From Nakamurella silvestris (GTDB taxonomy: Bacteria; Actinomycetota; Actinomycetes; Mycobacteriales; Nakamurellaceae): a stretch of 64,000 nt of DNA. The notes beneath the pieces are model-generated. The model had not been told where the DNA came from. It worked only from the letters and a program-made list of their open reading frames with translations, and did no database searches. Below are positions 1-9,157 of the stretch, piece by piece. Position numbers and translations under genes: made by a program. Numbering within the stretch: position 1 is the first letter of the stretch; each line of letters begins with the position of its first letter. The stretch spans positions 17,662 to 81,661 of the forward strand of contig QXCQ01000200.1 of assembly GCA_003576535.1 (NCBI GenBank), written 5' to 3'.

Positions 1-715
1 CGGGGCGTGCGGGTTGGCGCTGCCCGGGTGCGAGTGCGGGTCGGTGCCCATCGCCGACCGGGTCATCGAACGCGGGGTGAAACCCAGCGCCGCCCTTGCC
101 TTCATGCTCTCGGCTCCGGCGATCAACCCGATCGTCCTGGTGGCCACGGCCGTCGCCTTCGCCAGCGAACCGCGGATGGTCTGGGCCCGGTTGGTCGCCG
201 GCCTGCTGACCGCCGTCATCGTCGGATTGATCTGGGACAGGATCGGTCGGCCGGAATGGATGAAACCCCGCCCGCCCGCCCGTCCTGAGGTCGCCGACCA
301 GGCGAAGATCAAGACCTTCCTCGACACCGTGCGCGGCGACTTCACCCAGGTGGCGGGCTTCCTGGTGATCGGCGCCGCCGCTGCGGCCACTTTGAACGTG
401 CTGGTCAACCGGGCCTGGATGGAGCACATCGGCTCGTCGATCTTCCTGACCGTGCTGTTGATGGCGCTGCTGGCCTTCGTCCTCGCCCTGTGCTCGGAGG
501 CCGACGCCTTCGTCGCCTACTCCTTCGCGGCCATCCCGGTGATCGGGAAACTGGTGTTCCTGACGGTCGGGCCGGCCGTCGACGTCAAACTGGTCGCACT
601 GCAGGCAGGCACCTTCGGGCGGAAGTTCGCCCTCCGGTTCGCGCCGCTGACCTTTGTGGTCGCCATCGTTGTCGGGGTCGGAGTCGGCCTGGTGTTCTGG
701 GGAGGTTGGCAGTGA
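1..715 (+). CDS. UPF0718-family permease, 5' end outside window
   Basis: This is the C-terminal ~238 residues of a polytopic membrane permease of the UPF0718 (YraQ/YcgR-like) family; the reading frame is already open at base 2, so the true start lies upstream. The visible part begins with the family's Cys-rich signature (PGCECGSVPIA), followed by the SAPAINP segment and at least five hydrophobic helices with few charges between them. Substrates of the family are not established. The stop codon overlaps the GTG start of the next gene (GTGA), so the two are translated together, as in the B. subtilis ycgR/ycgQ pair. An internal TTG at 14 is not the real start because family similarity continues across the window edge. 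Confidence 0.85.
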   Translation, partial: GACGLALPGCECGSVPIADRVIERGVKPSAALAFMLSAPAINPIVLVATAVAFASEPRMVWARLVAGLLTAVIVGLIWDRIGRPEWMKPRPPARPEVADQAKIKTFLDTVRGDFTQVAGFLVIGAAAAATLNVLVNRAWMEHIGSSIFLTVLLMALLAFVLALCSEADAFVAYSFAAIPVIGKLVFLTVGPAVDVKLVALQAGTFGRKFALRFAPLTFVVAIVVGVGVGLVFWGGWQ

Positions 716-1614
716 ACCGTGAGACGCAGTCCATCGTGACCATCATGTTGGGTGGTCTGATCGCGGCCATCACCGCCTCCGGCCGGTTCACCTCCTACGT
801 CAAACCCGGGTTCGAACCGATCCTGTGGGCGGCGAGCGTCATCCTGGTGCTGGTCGGTGTGATCACCCTGGTGATGACGATCCGCGAGGAGGTGCGCGAG
901 GCCAAGGCCGTCGAGCTGGCTCGGGTCGCCGCTGCCGAGCGTGGTGCTGCCGACCACGGTGCGGATCACGGGCACGATGTCGACGGGCACGATTGGAAGG
1001 CGCACGATTCGCAGGGCCACGATTCGCAGGCGCACGATTTGCACGGTCACGATCACAGCCGGTCCAAGGCGGCCTGGCTGCTGATGGTGCCGGTGCTGGT
1101 GCTGCTGCTTGTCCCGCCGAACGCCCTCGGGGCCGATTCGGTGGTCCGGTCGGCGACGAGCCAGGACATCGCGGGGGAGGCCGCCACCGTGGTGACCTCC
1201 GGCAGCGGCACCACCGGCAGCGGAGATGTCCGCCGCACCATGCCGTTCCCGCCGCTGACGGCCGGTGGTACCCAGGACATGACGATGAAGGAATTCGTCA
1301 TGCGGACCCTGTACGACGCCCAGGACTCGACCTCCAAGGGCAGCTTCGTCATCCAGGGGTTCATCGTCCCGGTGAGCAAGGGGTACGACAGCGGTTACGG
1401 GATCGCGCGGTTGGTGATCTCCTGCTGTGCGGCGGACGCGAACCCGATGCAGGTGCACATCGAGGGTGATGCCCCGTTGCCGGTGAACACCTGGGTCACC
1501 GCGACCGTGACGGCGGTGGCGCAGACCGGGAACCGGGAGAACCAGTACGTCCCGACGGTGACGGTGACCTCCATGGACACGATCTCCCAGCCCAAGGATC
1601 CGTACGAGCACTGA
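712..1614 (+). CDS. UPF0703 / TIGR03943 family membrane protein
   Basis: A 300-residue partner of the preceding permease, with GTG start overlapping its stop codon. Two hydrophobic helices (about residues 8-28 and 38-60) are followed by a charged stretch, then a His/Asp-rich segment (about 80-118) made of repeated HD, GHD and AHD units, a third helix (about 120-140) and a soluble C-terminal domain with VISCCAADA near residue 245. The His-rich loop looks like a divalent-metal binding region, which would fit metal or metalloid handling by the pair; that is inference. UPF0703 proteins are consistently encoded next to UPF0718 permeases, which supports the call more than any residue-level function. 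Confidence 0.8.
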   Translation: MNRETQSIVTIMLGGLIAAITASGRFTSYVKPGFEPILWAASVILVLVGVITLVMTIREEVREAKAVELARVAAAERGAADHGADHGHDVDGHDWKAHDSQGHDSQAHDLHGHDHSRSKAAWLLMVPVLVLLLVPPNALGADSVVRSATSQDIAGEAATVVTSGSGTTGSGDVRRTMPFPPLTAGGTQDMTMKEFVMRTLYDAQDSTSKGSFVIQGFIVPVSKGYDSGYGIARLVISCCAADANPMQVHIEGDAPLPVNTWVTATVTAVAQTGNRENQYVPTVTVTSMDTISQPKDPYEH

Positions 1615-1634
1615 CAGCCGGGCAAACCTCCCGC

Positions 1635-1679
1635 GAGTGGACGCTCACACCCCAGAAAATGGGGTGTGAGCGTCCACTC
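1635..1679. repeat. 45-bp intergenic palindrome, family A copy 1
   Basis: Near-perfect dyad with 19-base arms (GAGTGGACGCTCACACCCC and its complement) around AGAAAAT. It covers the stop codon of the minus-strand membrane-protein gene, whose last residues are encoded by it, and lies 20 bp after the UPF0703 stop, so it may end transcription from both sides. Other copies are at 2336, 43557, 47060 and 50905. Confidence 0.85.
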
Positions 1680-2244
1680 GGCGGGGGGCTGCATGGAGCG
1701 CTCGGCCGGAGAAGGCCAGCAGCAGAGCGGCATGGGCGAACAGGACCGGTGCCGGCAGGACCAGGTGGAAGGCCAGTGCGATGGCCACCGCGGTGATCAC
1801 CACGCTCGCCCCCGTCAACAGGAGCGGCCGACCGGTACCGATGACGGCGGGCAGCAGGGCGAGCAGAGCCAGGGCCAGGATCGCGGCAGGTTGCCCTGGT
1901 TCGGCGGTGCCGCCGATCAGGTGCAGCGCCAGGTAACCCAGCAGCCCGATCTCGGTGACGGCGGTCAGCACCGACATACCCCGGCGGGCCACGATGCCGT
2001 TGTGCTCCTCGTCCAGGCGGCTCGACCGCAGCAGGTCGACCAGGCTCAGCAGGGCGAACAGCACCCCGGATCCGATGACGACAACGAGTGCGAAGGCACC
2101 CACGTTCGGGAGCGGATCGCACCGGTCGGGCGACAGACACGCATTTCCCCGACCCAGCAATCGGGCGAGGAGCGTCGCGCTCGCCGCCCCCAGCCCCAGT
2201 GTGCCGACGGCCACCGCCCGGAGTCCCCACAAGTGCACCTTCAC
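1645..2244 (-). CDS. small polytopic membrane protein, unknown function
   Basis: A 199-residue protein that I do not recognise. It has about five hydrophobic helices: near residues 5-25, a periplasmic-type loop with two Cys (ACLSPDRCDP), 45-70, 85-110, 112-135 and 140-165. The GTG start at 2244 is chosen because the first helix begins immediately after it; an AGGAG lies about 14 bases upstream, which is a little far. The last residues (VDAHTPFSGV) and the stop codon fall inside a 45-bp palindrome, so the gene end has been reshaped by that repeat. Same-family palindromes sit on both sides of the gene, making it look like a small accessory unit. Confidence 0.6.
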   Translation of the reverse strand: MKVHLWGLRAVAVGTLGLGAASATLLARLLGRGNACLSPDRCDPLPNVGAFALVVVIGSGVLFALLSLVDLLRSSRLDEEHNGIVARRGMSVLTAVTEIGLLGYLALHLIGGTAEPGQPAAILALALLALLPAVIGTGRPLLLTGASVVITAVAIALAFHLVLPAPVLFAHAALLLAFSGRALHAAPRRVDAHTPFSGV

Positions 2245-2335
2245 GGGGTGATTCTCGCTCCTGTGATGTGGCGGCCGGGGCCTCGGCGGGAAGTGTTCAC
2301 CGGGGATGGGGGACGAGTTCATCCCTGCCGGAAAC

Positions 2336-2380
2336 GACTGGACCCCCACACCCCCGGAAATGGGGTGTGGGGGTCCAGTC
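2336..2380. repeat. 45-bp intergenic palindrome, family A copy 2
   Basis: Dyad with 18-19-base arms (GACTGGACCCCCACACCCC) around a short loop. It differs from copy 1 by paired changes in both arms, so pairing is kept. It sits 15 bp beyond the end of the MFS gene (minus strand) and 92 bp upstream of the membrane-protein start. Confidence 0.85.
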
Positions 2381-2394
2381 GCGCACAGATGTTG

Positions 2395-3924
2395 TTAATG
2401 CATGATGATCGGCGTCGAATCGGCCTTCTGCTCATCGGTCAGCGCCGGCTTGCGACGTGGCAGGAACATCGCCGGGATCAGGCAGAGCACGATCAGCACC
2501 AGGGACACGATGAAGGTGTTCCCGAAGGAATCCGCCAGCGCCGGCGCACCCTGGGCGATGACCTCCGGCGGGATCGCCGGCAACGTGCCGGCTTCCACCA
2601 TCTGCTGGGTGCCGACCAGCGCGCCGGCCGCCGGGCGGGACAGGATCTGGTTGGTCAGGATCACCGAGGCGACGGCGGTGCCGATGGAACCGGCCGACTG
2701 CTGCACGATGTTCATCAGGGTCGAACCCCGTGCGGCCGTGTGATGGGACAGGGTGGCCATCGCCGCCGACATGATCGGCATCATCGTCATACCCATGCCG
2801 AGACCCATGACGAACAGGGCCCCCATCAGGATGCCGTACGAGGTGTCGGCACCGATCTGGGTGAACACCGCCATACCGGCCGCGATCAGGACGATGCCGG
2901 ACAGCACGAACTTGCCGGGACCCATCTTGTCGGTCAGCGCACCGGCGATCGGCATCGACAGCATCGCGCCGATGCCCTGCGGGGCCAGCAGCAGACCGGC
3001 GGCCAGCTTGGTCTCGAGCCTGACCTGGATGAAGTAGGTCGGGAACAGCAGCATGGCACCGAAGAAGGCGATGGAGAACAGGGTCATCGTGATCACGGCG
3101 ATGGACAGGTTGCGGTTCTTGAAAAGGTGCAGGTCGATCAGCGGGTGGTCCTTGCGCAGGGCGTGGAACACGAAGCTGACCATCAGCACCAGACCGATGA
3201 CGGCCGGGATGAGCACCCGCCCGGAGGCCACCGTGCCCGCCTCCGGGATGGAGGAGACACCGAACAGGAACAGAGCAAGACCGGGGGAGAGCAGCAGCAT
3301 GCCGACGATGTCGAAGGATTCGCTCGGCTGCGGGGCATCCTTGGGCAGCACCCGGGAGGCGTAGAGGAAGGCGAAGATGCCGATCGGCAGGTTGATCAGG
3401 AAGATCCAGTGCCAGGAGGCGACGTCGATCAGCCAGCCGCCGAGGATGGGGCCACCGATCGGGCCGAGCAGCATCGGGACACCGAGGATGGACATCACCC
3501 GGCCGACCCGGTCCGGTCCGGCCGCTCTGGTCAGGATGGTCATACCCAGCGGCAGCAACATGCCGCCGCCGAGGCCCTGCAGGATCCGGAACACGACCAG
3601 GGACTGGATGCTCCACGCCATGGCGCAGAGCACCGAACCGATGGTGAACAGGGTCAGGGACAACAGGTACAGCCGTTTGGTGCCGAACCGGTCCGCCGCC
3701 CAACCCGTGACCGGGATGACGGTGGCCAGGGCCAGGGTGTAGGCCGTCATCGTCCAGGCGACTTCGGCGTAGGTGGAGTTGAACACCTGTTGGAAGGTCG
3801 GCAGGGCGATGCCGACGACGGTCACGTCGAGGATCGACATGATCGCGCCGAGGACGACGACCCCGGCGATCTTCAGCACACCGCGGTCGATACCTGCGGA
3901 GGCGGACGGAGTGGGGGCGGTCAT
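2395..3924 (-). CDS. MDR-family MFS transporter, DHA2 (14-TM) type
   Basis: A 509-residue drug:H+ antiporter of the EmrB/DHA2 type with 14 hydrophobic helices. Seen motifs: the motif-A loop after helix 2 (GWAADRFGTKRLYLLS), the antiporter motif C in helix 5 (GPIGGPILGG), and a second A-like loop (GALTDKMGPGKF) in the second half. The protein should export lipophilic drugs or similar compounds across the cytoplasmic membrane; the actual substrate cannot be read from sequence. ATG at 3924 begins just before the first helix. It is monocistronic: the upstream gap contains a dyad that could bind a local regulator, and no regulator gene is adjacent. Confidence 0.92.
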   Translation of the reverse strand: MTAPTPSASAGIDRGVLKIAGVVVLGAIMSILDVTVVGIALPTFQQVFNSTYAEVAWTMTAYTLALATVIPVTGWAADRFGTKRLYLLSLTLFTIGSVLCAMAWSIQSLVVFRILQGLGGGMLLPLGMTILTRAAGPDRVGRVMSILGVPMLLGPIGGPILGGWLIDVASWHWIFLINLPIGIFAFLYASRVLPKDAPQPSESFDIVGMLLLSPGLALFLFGVSSIPEAGTVASGRVLIPAVIGLVLMVSFVFHALRKDHPLIDLHLFKNRNLSIAVITMTLFSIAFFGAMLLFPTYFIQVRLETKLAAGLLLAPQGIGAMLSMPIAGALTDKMGPGKFVLSGIVLIAAGMAVFTQIGADTSYGILMGALFVMGLGMGMTMMPIMSAAMATLSHHTAARGSTLMNIVQQSAGSIGTAVASVILTNQILSRPAAGALVGTQQMVEAGTLPAIPPEVIAQGAPALADSFGNTFIVSLVLIVLCLIPAMFLPRRKPALTDEQKADSTPIIMH

Positions 3925-4016
3925 GCGTGCTCCTCATGGGACGGGTGTCCCCGGTCGGGGTGCGTCATCGGGCAGCGGCCTGGGCGGGTCCTGCGGAAGG
4001 CGCTACGAATCGGCGG

Positions 4017-4036
4017 TCAGTGAATGCGAACACTGA
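4017..4036. promoter_or_regulatory. dyad upstream of the MFS gene, possible operator
   Basis: TCAGTG and CACTGA arms separated by 8 bases, about 93 bp before the MFS start, resembling a TetR/MarR-type operator. A possible -10 (TACTAT, minus strand) lies near 4058-4063. The rest of the 331-bp gap 3925-4255 shows no gene. Inference only. Confidence 0.3.
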
Positions 4037-4255
4037 AGAAGACTGAGTTCGAGCTAGATAGTAAGCGGGGGTACCGACATCCGGCCCGGCATTTTTCCGC
4101 GGAGGGAGTCAGGAGCAGGGAATTTCAGGCCGAAATCGGACAATGATCACCGGATGGACACCTGAAAGCAGCGGTCGCGTCGGGGGATGAGAGACGCCTC
4201 ACAACGGACTCGCCGTCGATCGGACCCGGCCCGGGCGGGTCCTGCGGGGACAGGG

Positions 4256-5143
4256 TCAGCGGATCTCGGCGCGCAGGGCCTCGTTGAGGGTGGCGTGGCT
4301 GAAGATGAAACCGGAGTCCTCCAGGACCGCCGGGATCGCCCGCTGGCCCGCGGTCACCTCCTGGGCGAATTCGCCGAGGACGACCTTCAAGGCGAATTCC
4401 GGCACCATCCAGGGGGTCGGCCGTCCGAGGACCTTGCCGAGCTGGTGGGTGAACTCCTTGTTGGTCACCGGGGCGGGGCCGGTGAGGTTCACCGGGCCGG
4501 TGGCCTCGGCCGTCACCAGGTGCAGCACGGCGTCGGTCCAGTCGGTGGCCGAGATCCAGGGGAAGTACTGCTTGCCGGAGCCGAGTCTGCCGCCGATGAA
4601 GAGTTTGACGATGGTGCTGAGGCGGGGGAGCAGTCCGCCGTCGGAGCCCAGGGCCAGGCCGGTGCGCAGGTGCACCACGCGGGCACCGGCCTCCTCGGCC
4701 GGAGCGGTGGCGGCCTCCCACTGGCGGCAGACCCCGGCCAGGAAGGTGTTACCGACCTGGGCCGACTCGTTGATGATCTCCTCGCCGCGCGGACCGTAGT
4801 AGCCCACGGCGGAGGCGTTGATCAGCACGGGTACACCGGTCGCGGCGACCTTCCGCGAGATCAGATCGGTGGGCACCACCCGGGAGGAGAGGATCAACGC
4901 CTTGTAGGCGTCGTCCCAGCGTTTGTCGCCGACGCCCACACCGCACAGGTTCACCACGGCGGTGGCGCCTTCGAGGATGGTCGGGTCGAGTTCGCCCTTG
5001 TCCGGGTCCCACCGACGCTGGCCGGGGCCCTCGGGGGGACGCCGGACCAGCTGGACGACCTCGAAACCGCGGCTGGTCGCGGCAGCCACGAGTCGGCTTC
5101 CGAGGAAACCGCTCGCACCTGCCACGACCAGCCGATCGGTCAC
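4256..5143 (-). CDS. TIGR01777 family NAD(P)-binding epimerase
   Basis: A 295-residue extended short-chain dehydrogenase fold protein. The N-terminal dinucleotide-binding motif [10 protein letters not shown] follows directly after the start; the YYGPRG segment supplies the active-site-like Tyr region (residues ~118-123), and the C-terminal DUF1731-type end ([17 protein letters not shown]) is typical of the family. The GTG start at 5143 overlaps the stop of the E2 gene by 4 bp (GTGA), so it is translationally coupled to it. The same E2-epimerase order is found in mycobacteria. The substrate of this family is unknown; its placement suggests a link to lipoate or 2-oxo acid metabolism, but that is context only. 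Confidence 0.88.
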   Translation of the reverse strand: MTDRLVVAGASGFLGSRLVAAATSRGFEVVQLVRRPPEGPGQRRWDPDKGELDPTILEGATAVVNLCGVGVGDKRWDDAYKALILSSRVVPTDLISRKVAATGVPVLINASAVGYYGPRGEEIINESAQVGNTFLAGVCRQWEAATAPAEEAGARVVHLRTGLALGSDGGLLPRLSTIVKLFIGGRLGSGKQYFPWISATDWTDAVLHLVTAEATGPVNLTGPAPVTNKEFTHQLGKVLGRPTPWMVPEFALKVVLGEFAQEVTAGQRAIPAVLEDSGFIFSHATLNEALRAEIR

Positions 5144-6951
5144 AGTCCGAGATCTCCTGCGAACTCGCCGGCTTCCAGGCGGGCCTTGACCGCGCCGAGG
5201 AACCGGGACGCATCCGCGCCGTCGATGTTCCGGTGGTCGTAGGACAGCGCCAGGTAGCACATGGAGCGGATGGCGATGACCTCGTTGCCGTCGGAGTCCT
5301 TGACCACGACGGGGCGGCGCACGATCGCACCGGTTCCCAGGATCGCCGACTGCGGGGGCACGAAGATCGGGGTGTCGAACAACGCCCCGACCGAGCCGGT
5401 GTTGGTGATGGTGAAGGTGCCACCGGACAGCTCGTCCGGTCCGATCTTGCTCTCGCGGGTACGAGCGGCCAGATCGGCGATCTTGCGGGCGATCCCGCCG
5501 ATGTTCAGGTCGTCGGCGTTCTTGATGACCGGGACGATCAGCCCACGCGGGGTGTCGACGGCGATGCCGAGGTTGACCGCCGGGTGGTAGGTGATCTCCT
5601 TGAGATCCTCCGAGATCGTGGAGTTCAGCACCGGGTAGATCTTCGCCGCTTCCAGGGCCGCCTTCACGAAGAACGGCAGGAAGGACAGCTTGACGCCCTC
5701 GCGGGCCTCGAAGGCCGACTTCGCCTTGCCCCGCAGCGCGGCGACGCGGGTGACGTCGACCTCGATGACAGTGGTCAGCTGGGCGGCCGTCTGTAGGCCG
5801 TGCAGCATGTTCTTGGCGATCGACTGACGGATCCGCGGCAGCTTCTGGGTGGTGCCGATGAGCGCGAGGGCTTCGGCGCTCGGGGCGGCCTTGGCGGCAG
5901 CGGGAGCCGCGGCGGCCGGAGCTGCCGGGGCGGGTACCGAGGCTGCTGCCTCCTGGGCCTTGGCCGCTGCGGCCGCCGCTTCCAGGATGTCCTCACGTCG
6001 GATCCGGCCGCCGACACCGGAACCGGTGACGGTCGACAGGTCGACACCCTTGTCCGAGGCGAGCTTGCGGATGACCGGGGTGACGTAGGCGGTCGGGCCG
6101 TCGGCCTTGGCCGCCGGCTCCCAGGTGGACGCCGCCGGTGCTGCCGGGGCGGCTGCCTCGGGCTGCGTGGTGGGTGCTGCCGGGGCCGGGGCCGCCGCGG
6201 GTGCGGGTGCCGGTGCGGCCGGAGCTGCGGGGGCCGGAGCGGCAGCCGGTGCGGGGGCTGCAGCCGGGGCCGGAGCGGGCTCGGGGGCCGGGGCCGGTGC
6301 GGACGGGGCTGCCCCGGCCTCACCGATCACGGCCAGTTCGGCACCCACCTGGACGGTCTCGTCCTCGCCGATGGTGATCGACAGGAGGGTCCCGGCCACG
6401 GGCGAGGGGATCTCGGTGTCGACCTTGTCGGTGGAGACCTCCACCAACGGCTCGTCGACCGCGACGCTGTCGCCGACCTGCTTGAGCCAGCGGGTGACGG
6501 TGCCCTCGGTGACGGACTCACCCATCTCCGGCAGGGTCACCGACGTGCTGGCCCCATCCGAGGCTGCGGGTGCGGACGGTGCGGGCGGGGTCGCGGCTGC
6601 GGCCTCGCCCGGCGCGGGTGCTTCGGTGGAGGGAACCTCGGCAGGAGCCGCGGGAGCCGGTGCCGGCTCGGCCGGAGCAGCGGCGGGGGCCGGCTCGCTC
6701 GCGGCGTCGGCGGACCCGTCACCGATGGTGGCCAGGTCGGCGCCGACCTCGGCGGTCTCGTCGACCTGGACGAGGATCTTCTCCAGGATGCCGGCGAACG
6801 GCGACGGGATCTCGGTGTCGACCTTGTCGGTGGACACCTCGACCAAAGGCTCGTCCACCTCCACCCGGTCACCCTCGTTCTTCAGCCAACGAGTCACGGT
6901 GCCTTCGGTGACACTTTCGCCGAGGGCCGGCATCTGCACGGACTGGGACAT
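5140..6951 (-). CDS. sucB: 2-oxo acid dehydrogenase E2, dihydrolipoamide acyltransferase
   Basis: A 603-residue E2 core subunit. Two lipoyl domains (about residues 3-78 and 136-212) each carry the STDKVD loop whose Lys is lipoylated. They are joined by Ala/Pro-rich flexible linkers, the second very long (about 213-285). A peripheral-subunit-binding domain follows (about 292-330, [13 protein letters not shown] and GRIRREDI), then the catalytic domain with the trimer-fold active site DHRNIDG near the C terminus (His and Asp conserved). It transfers the acyl group from lipoyl-Lys to CoA. Automated tools call this SucB, but the mycobacterial gene in the same position (DlaT) is the pyruvate dehydrogenase E2, so PDH is more likely. 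Lipoate would come from lipB/lipA in this window. Confidence 0.93.
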   Translation of the reverse strand: MSQSVQMPALGESVTEGTVTRWLKNEGDRVEVDEPLVEVSTDKVDTEIPSPFAGILEKILVQVDETAEVGADLATIGDGSADAASEPAPAAAPAEPAPAPAAPAEVPSTEAPAPGEAAAATPPAPSAPAASDGASTSVTLPEMGESVTEGTVTRWLKQVGDSVAVDEPLVEVSTDKVDTEIPSPVAGTLLSITIGEDETVQVGAELAVIGEAGAAPSAPAPAPEPAPAPAAAPAPAAAPAPAAPAAPAPAPAAAPAPAAPTTQPEAAAPAAPAASTWEPAAKADGPTAYVTPVIRKLASDKGVDLSTVTGSGVGGRIRREDILEAAAAAAKAQEAAASVPAPAAPAAAAPAAAKAAPSAEALALIGTTQKLPRIRQSIAKNMLHGLQTAAQLTTVIEVDVTRVAALRGKAKSAFEAREGVKLSFLPFFVKAALEAAKIYPVLNSTISEDLKEITYHPAVNLGIAVDTPRGLIVPVIKNADDLNIGGIARKIADLAARTRESKIGPDELSGGTFTITNTGSVGALFDTPIFVPPQSAILGTGAIVRRPVVVKDSDGNEVIAIRSMCYLALSYDHRNIDGADASRFLGAVKARLEAGEFAGDLGL

Positions 6952-6995
6952 GTAGTGAGTCTCCTAGAAAACGATGGAACGGCGGGCGGGATCGA

Positions 6996-8372
6996 CTAGT
7001 TGTGGACGTGCAACGGCTTGCCGGCCATGGCCAGCATGGCCTCGCCGATCGCCTCGTACTGCGTGGGGTGCGCGTGGATCAGCGGGGCCACGTCATCGGG
7101 GTGGGCCTCCCAGCCGACGATGAGTTGGGCCTCGCCGATCAGATCGCCCATCCGTGCACCCACGAGGTGGATGCCGATGACCGGGCCGTCCTTCTGACGA
7201 ATGACCTTCACCCCACCCGCGGTCTTGAGGATCTGCGACTTCGGGTTCCCGCCCAGATCGTAGATGAAGGTCTCGATGCCATCGGCACCGTGGATCTCGG
7301 CCCCCTTGGCCTCGGTGACACCCACGGAGGCGATCTGCGGATCGCAGTAGGTGATCTTCGGGATCAGGGAGTCGGGGATGACGACCGGGTTCAGACCGGC
7401 GATCTCCTCGGCGACGAACACACCGTGCTGGAACCCGCGGTGGGCCAGCTGCAGGCCGGGGACGATGTCGCCGACGGCGTACACGTTCGGCAGGTTGGTG
7501 TGCAGGCGCTCGTCGGTGATCACGAAACCGCGGTCGACGGTCAGGCCGGCCTCCTCGAAACCGCAGCCGGCGGTGGCCGGTCCACGTCCGACGGCCACGA
7601 GCAGCACGTCGGCGCTCAGGGTCTCACCGGTTTCCAGGGTGACGGTGACGCCGTTCTCGTCCTGGGTCGCGCCGGAGAAGCGGACACCGGTCTTGAAGGC
7701 GATCTTGCGCTTGCGGAAGGCACGCTCGAGGAGCTTCGCCGCCCACGGGTCCTCGAGGGGAACCAGGGTGGGCAGGGCCTCGACGATGGTCACCTCGGTG
7801 CCGAAGGAGGCCCAGACGGAGGCGAACTCGACACCGATGACGCCGCCACCCAGGACGATGGCCTTCTGCGGGATGTAGTCCAGCTTGAGGGCGGCCTCGC
7901 TGTCGATGATGCGACCGCCGAGGTCCAGTCCCGGCAGGGTCCGGGAGTAGGACCCGGTGGCCAGGACGACGTTCTTGCCGATGTAACGATCGTCACCGAC
8001 GACAACGGTGTTCGGGCCGACGAAGGTGCCGGTTCCCTCCACGACGTTGATGCCGCGGGACTTGATCAGTCCGGCCAGGCCCTTGAAGGCCCGGGTGACG
8101 ATGCCGTCCTTGTACTTGTGCAGCGCGGGGACCTCGACGCCGTTGAACTCCGTCTTCAGGCCGATGGACAGGCCGTCACGGGCTTCGTCGGCGACTTCGG
8201 CGGCATGCAACAGGGTCTTGGTCGGGACGCAGCCGCGGTGCAGGCAGGTGCCGCCGAGCTTGTCCTTCTCGATCAGGACCACCGACGAGCCGAGCTCGGC
8301 GGCGCGCAGGGCTGCGGCGTAACCGGCCGACCCTCCGCCAAGTACCACTAGGTCGACGTGTGTATCGGTCAT
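6996..8372 (-). CDS. lpdA: dihydrolipoyl dehydrogenase (E3)
   Basis: A 458-residue flavoprotein disulfide reductase that reoxidises dihydrolipoyl groups of E2 with NAD+. Seen: FAD-binding GGGSAGYAAA at the N terminus, the redox disulfide in GGTCLHRGCVPTK (about residues 38-50), the NAD-binding GGGVIGVEFAS (about 180), the second FAD motif VYAVGD, and the C-terminal active-site HAHPTQYEA (His-Glu pair). The ATG at 8372 is chosen because the dinucleotide fold starts at residue 7; a longer frame upstream has no family similarity. It lies 44 bp before E2 on the same strand, so E3, E2 and the epimerase form one operon. Confidence 0.95.
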   Translation of the reverse strand: MTDTHVDLVVLGGGSAGYAAALRAAELGSSVVLIEKDKLGGTCLHRGCVPTKTLLHAAEVADEARDGLSIGLKTEFNGVEVPALHKYKDGIVTRAFKGLAGLIKSRGINVVEGTGTFVGPNTVVVGDDRYIGKNVVLATGSYSRTLPGLDLGGRIIDSEAALKLDYIPQKAIVLGGGVIGVEFASVWASFGTEVTIVEALPTLVPLEDPWAAKLLERAFRKRKIAFKTGVRFSGATQDENGVTVTLETGETLSADVLLVAVGRGPATAGCGFEEAGLTVDRGFVITDERLHTNLPNVYAVGDIVPGLQLAHRGFQHGVFVAEEIAGLNPVVIPDSLIPKITYCDPQIASVGVTEAKGAEIHGADGIETFIYDLGGNPKSQILKTAGGVKVIRQKDGPVIGIHLVGARMGDLIGEAQLIVGWEAHPDDVAPLIHAHPTQYEAIGEAMLAMAGKPLHVHN

Positions 8373-8626
8373 TGCTGGTAAAACTCCTCGCCTGTTGTGG
8401 GAGTGGGTTTGCCTCTCGTCTGGGCATGCGGGTAGCAAGCCATCAGACTCCGTCCACCATCTTGGCACCTTCCTCGCCCGGGGGCAGCGCGCGGGTGGGC
8501 GATTCGCTCAGGGCGTGAGACGTGGTCGATGGTGCGCCTGGCATTACGGTGCGCCACACTGGTGGGAAATGTCGACGATGTGATCCGGGTCCACAGGGCG
8601 ACCGGCCAGGATCAAGAGGGTGAGTG

Positions 8627-8992
8627 ATGGGTCTATTCGGGCGTAAAAAGGGTGGGGCTTCGTCGCCGCGGTCGGACCGCCGTGAGGTCGACGAGTACCT
8701 GAGCAACTGGGTGCAGTCGCGCCGGGGCGTGGAGGTGTACGTGGAGCCGCGGACCGCCGTCACAGGGACGACGGTGCTGCTCGTGGCCCATGACGGGGAG
8801 TTCACCCGACGGGCGGTGCGCGGTCCGGAGGATGCGAAGTCCTTCGCCCGGGAGGCGGGGCTGCCCATCTACGACGCGACCGTGGTCGGTTACCCCCAAC
8901 GGATGCGTGACTACTCCCGTAAGCAGAAGCTGATCGAGAAGCGCGGCCTGGACGCCGGGTACGACGAGGAGCGCGGCCGCGGGCTGCTCTGA
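8627..8992 (+). CDS. conserved actinobacterial protein, unknown function
   Basis: A 121-residue soluble protein often found beside lpd/pepA in actinomycetes and sometimes loosely labelled oxidoreductase; no catalytic motif is visible. It begins with a basic MGLFGRKKGG stretch and continues with a mixed alpha/beta domain (VEVYVEPRT...TTVLLVAHDG) and a charged C-terminal helix (RMRDYSRKQKLIEKRG). ATG at 8627 follows an AGAGGG ribosome site; an in-frame GTG directly before it is a possible alternative. The gene is divergent from lpdA across a 254-bp gap that probably holds both promoters; I see no other gene there. Confidence 0.7.
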   Translation: MGLFGRKKGGASSPRSDRREVDEYLSNWVQSRRGVEVYVEPRTAVTGTTVLLVAHDGEFTRRAVRGPEDAKSFAREAGLPIYDATVVGYPQRMRDYSRKQKLIEKRGLDAGYDEERGRGLL

Positions 8993-8998
8993 TTCCCC

Positions 8999-9068
8999 GT
9001 TCCCGCGCACTGTGTTCTTCCTCGCGCACGATGTTTCGTGCGCGAGGAGCAAGAACGTGCGCGGGAAC
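8999..9068. repeat. 70-bp intergenic palindrome, family B copy 1
   Basis: Long imperfect dyad starting GTTCCCGCGCAC and ending GTGCGCGGGAAC, with an inner CCTCGCGCACG/CGTGCGCGAGG stem. It lies 6 bp after the preceding stop codon. All seven copies in the window are exactly 70 bp between the outer GTTCCC/GGGAAC (one has GTGCCC). Confidence 0.88.
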
Positions 9069-9157
9069 AGGGGGCGGGGTTGTCCACAGACCGCCGATGC
9101 GTCCACAACCGGCGAAGTTCTCCCGCCGGTGTTCCCCTCCGGTCGCACGCTGGGCCG

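Noticed and set aside
1666..4023. A 785-codon plus-strand open frame opposite the MFS gene
   Set aside because: It is rich in Gln, Arg, His and Asp, as expected of an antisense frame in GC-rich coding DNA, and the minus strand encodes a clear 14-TM transporter.
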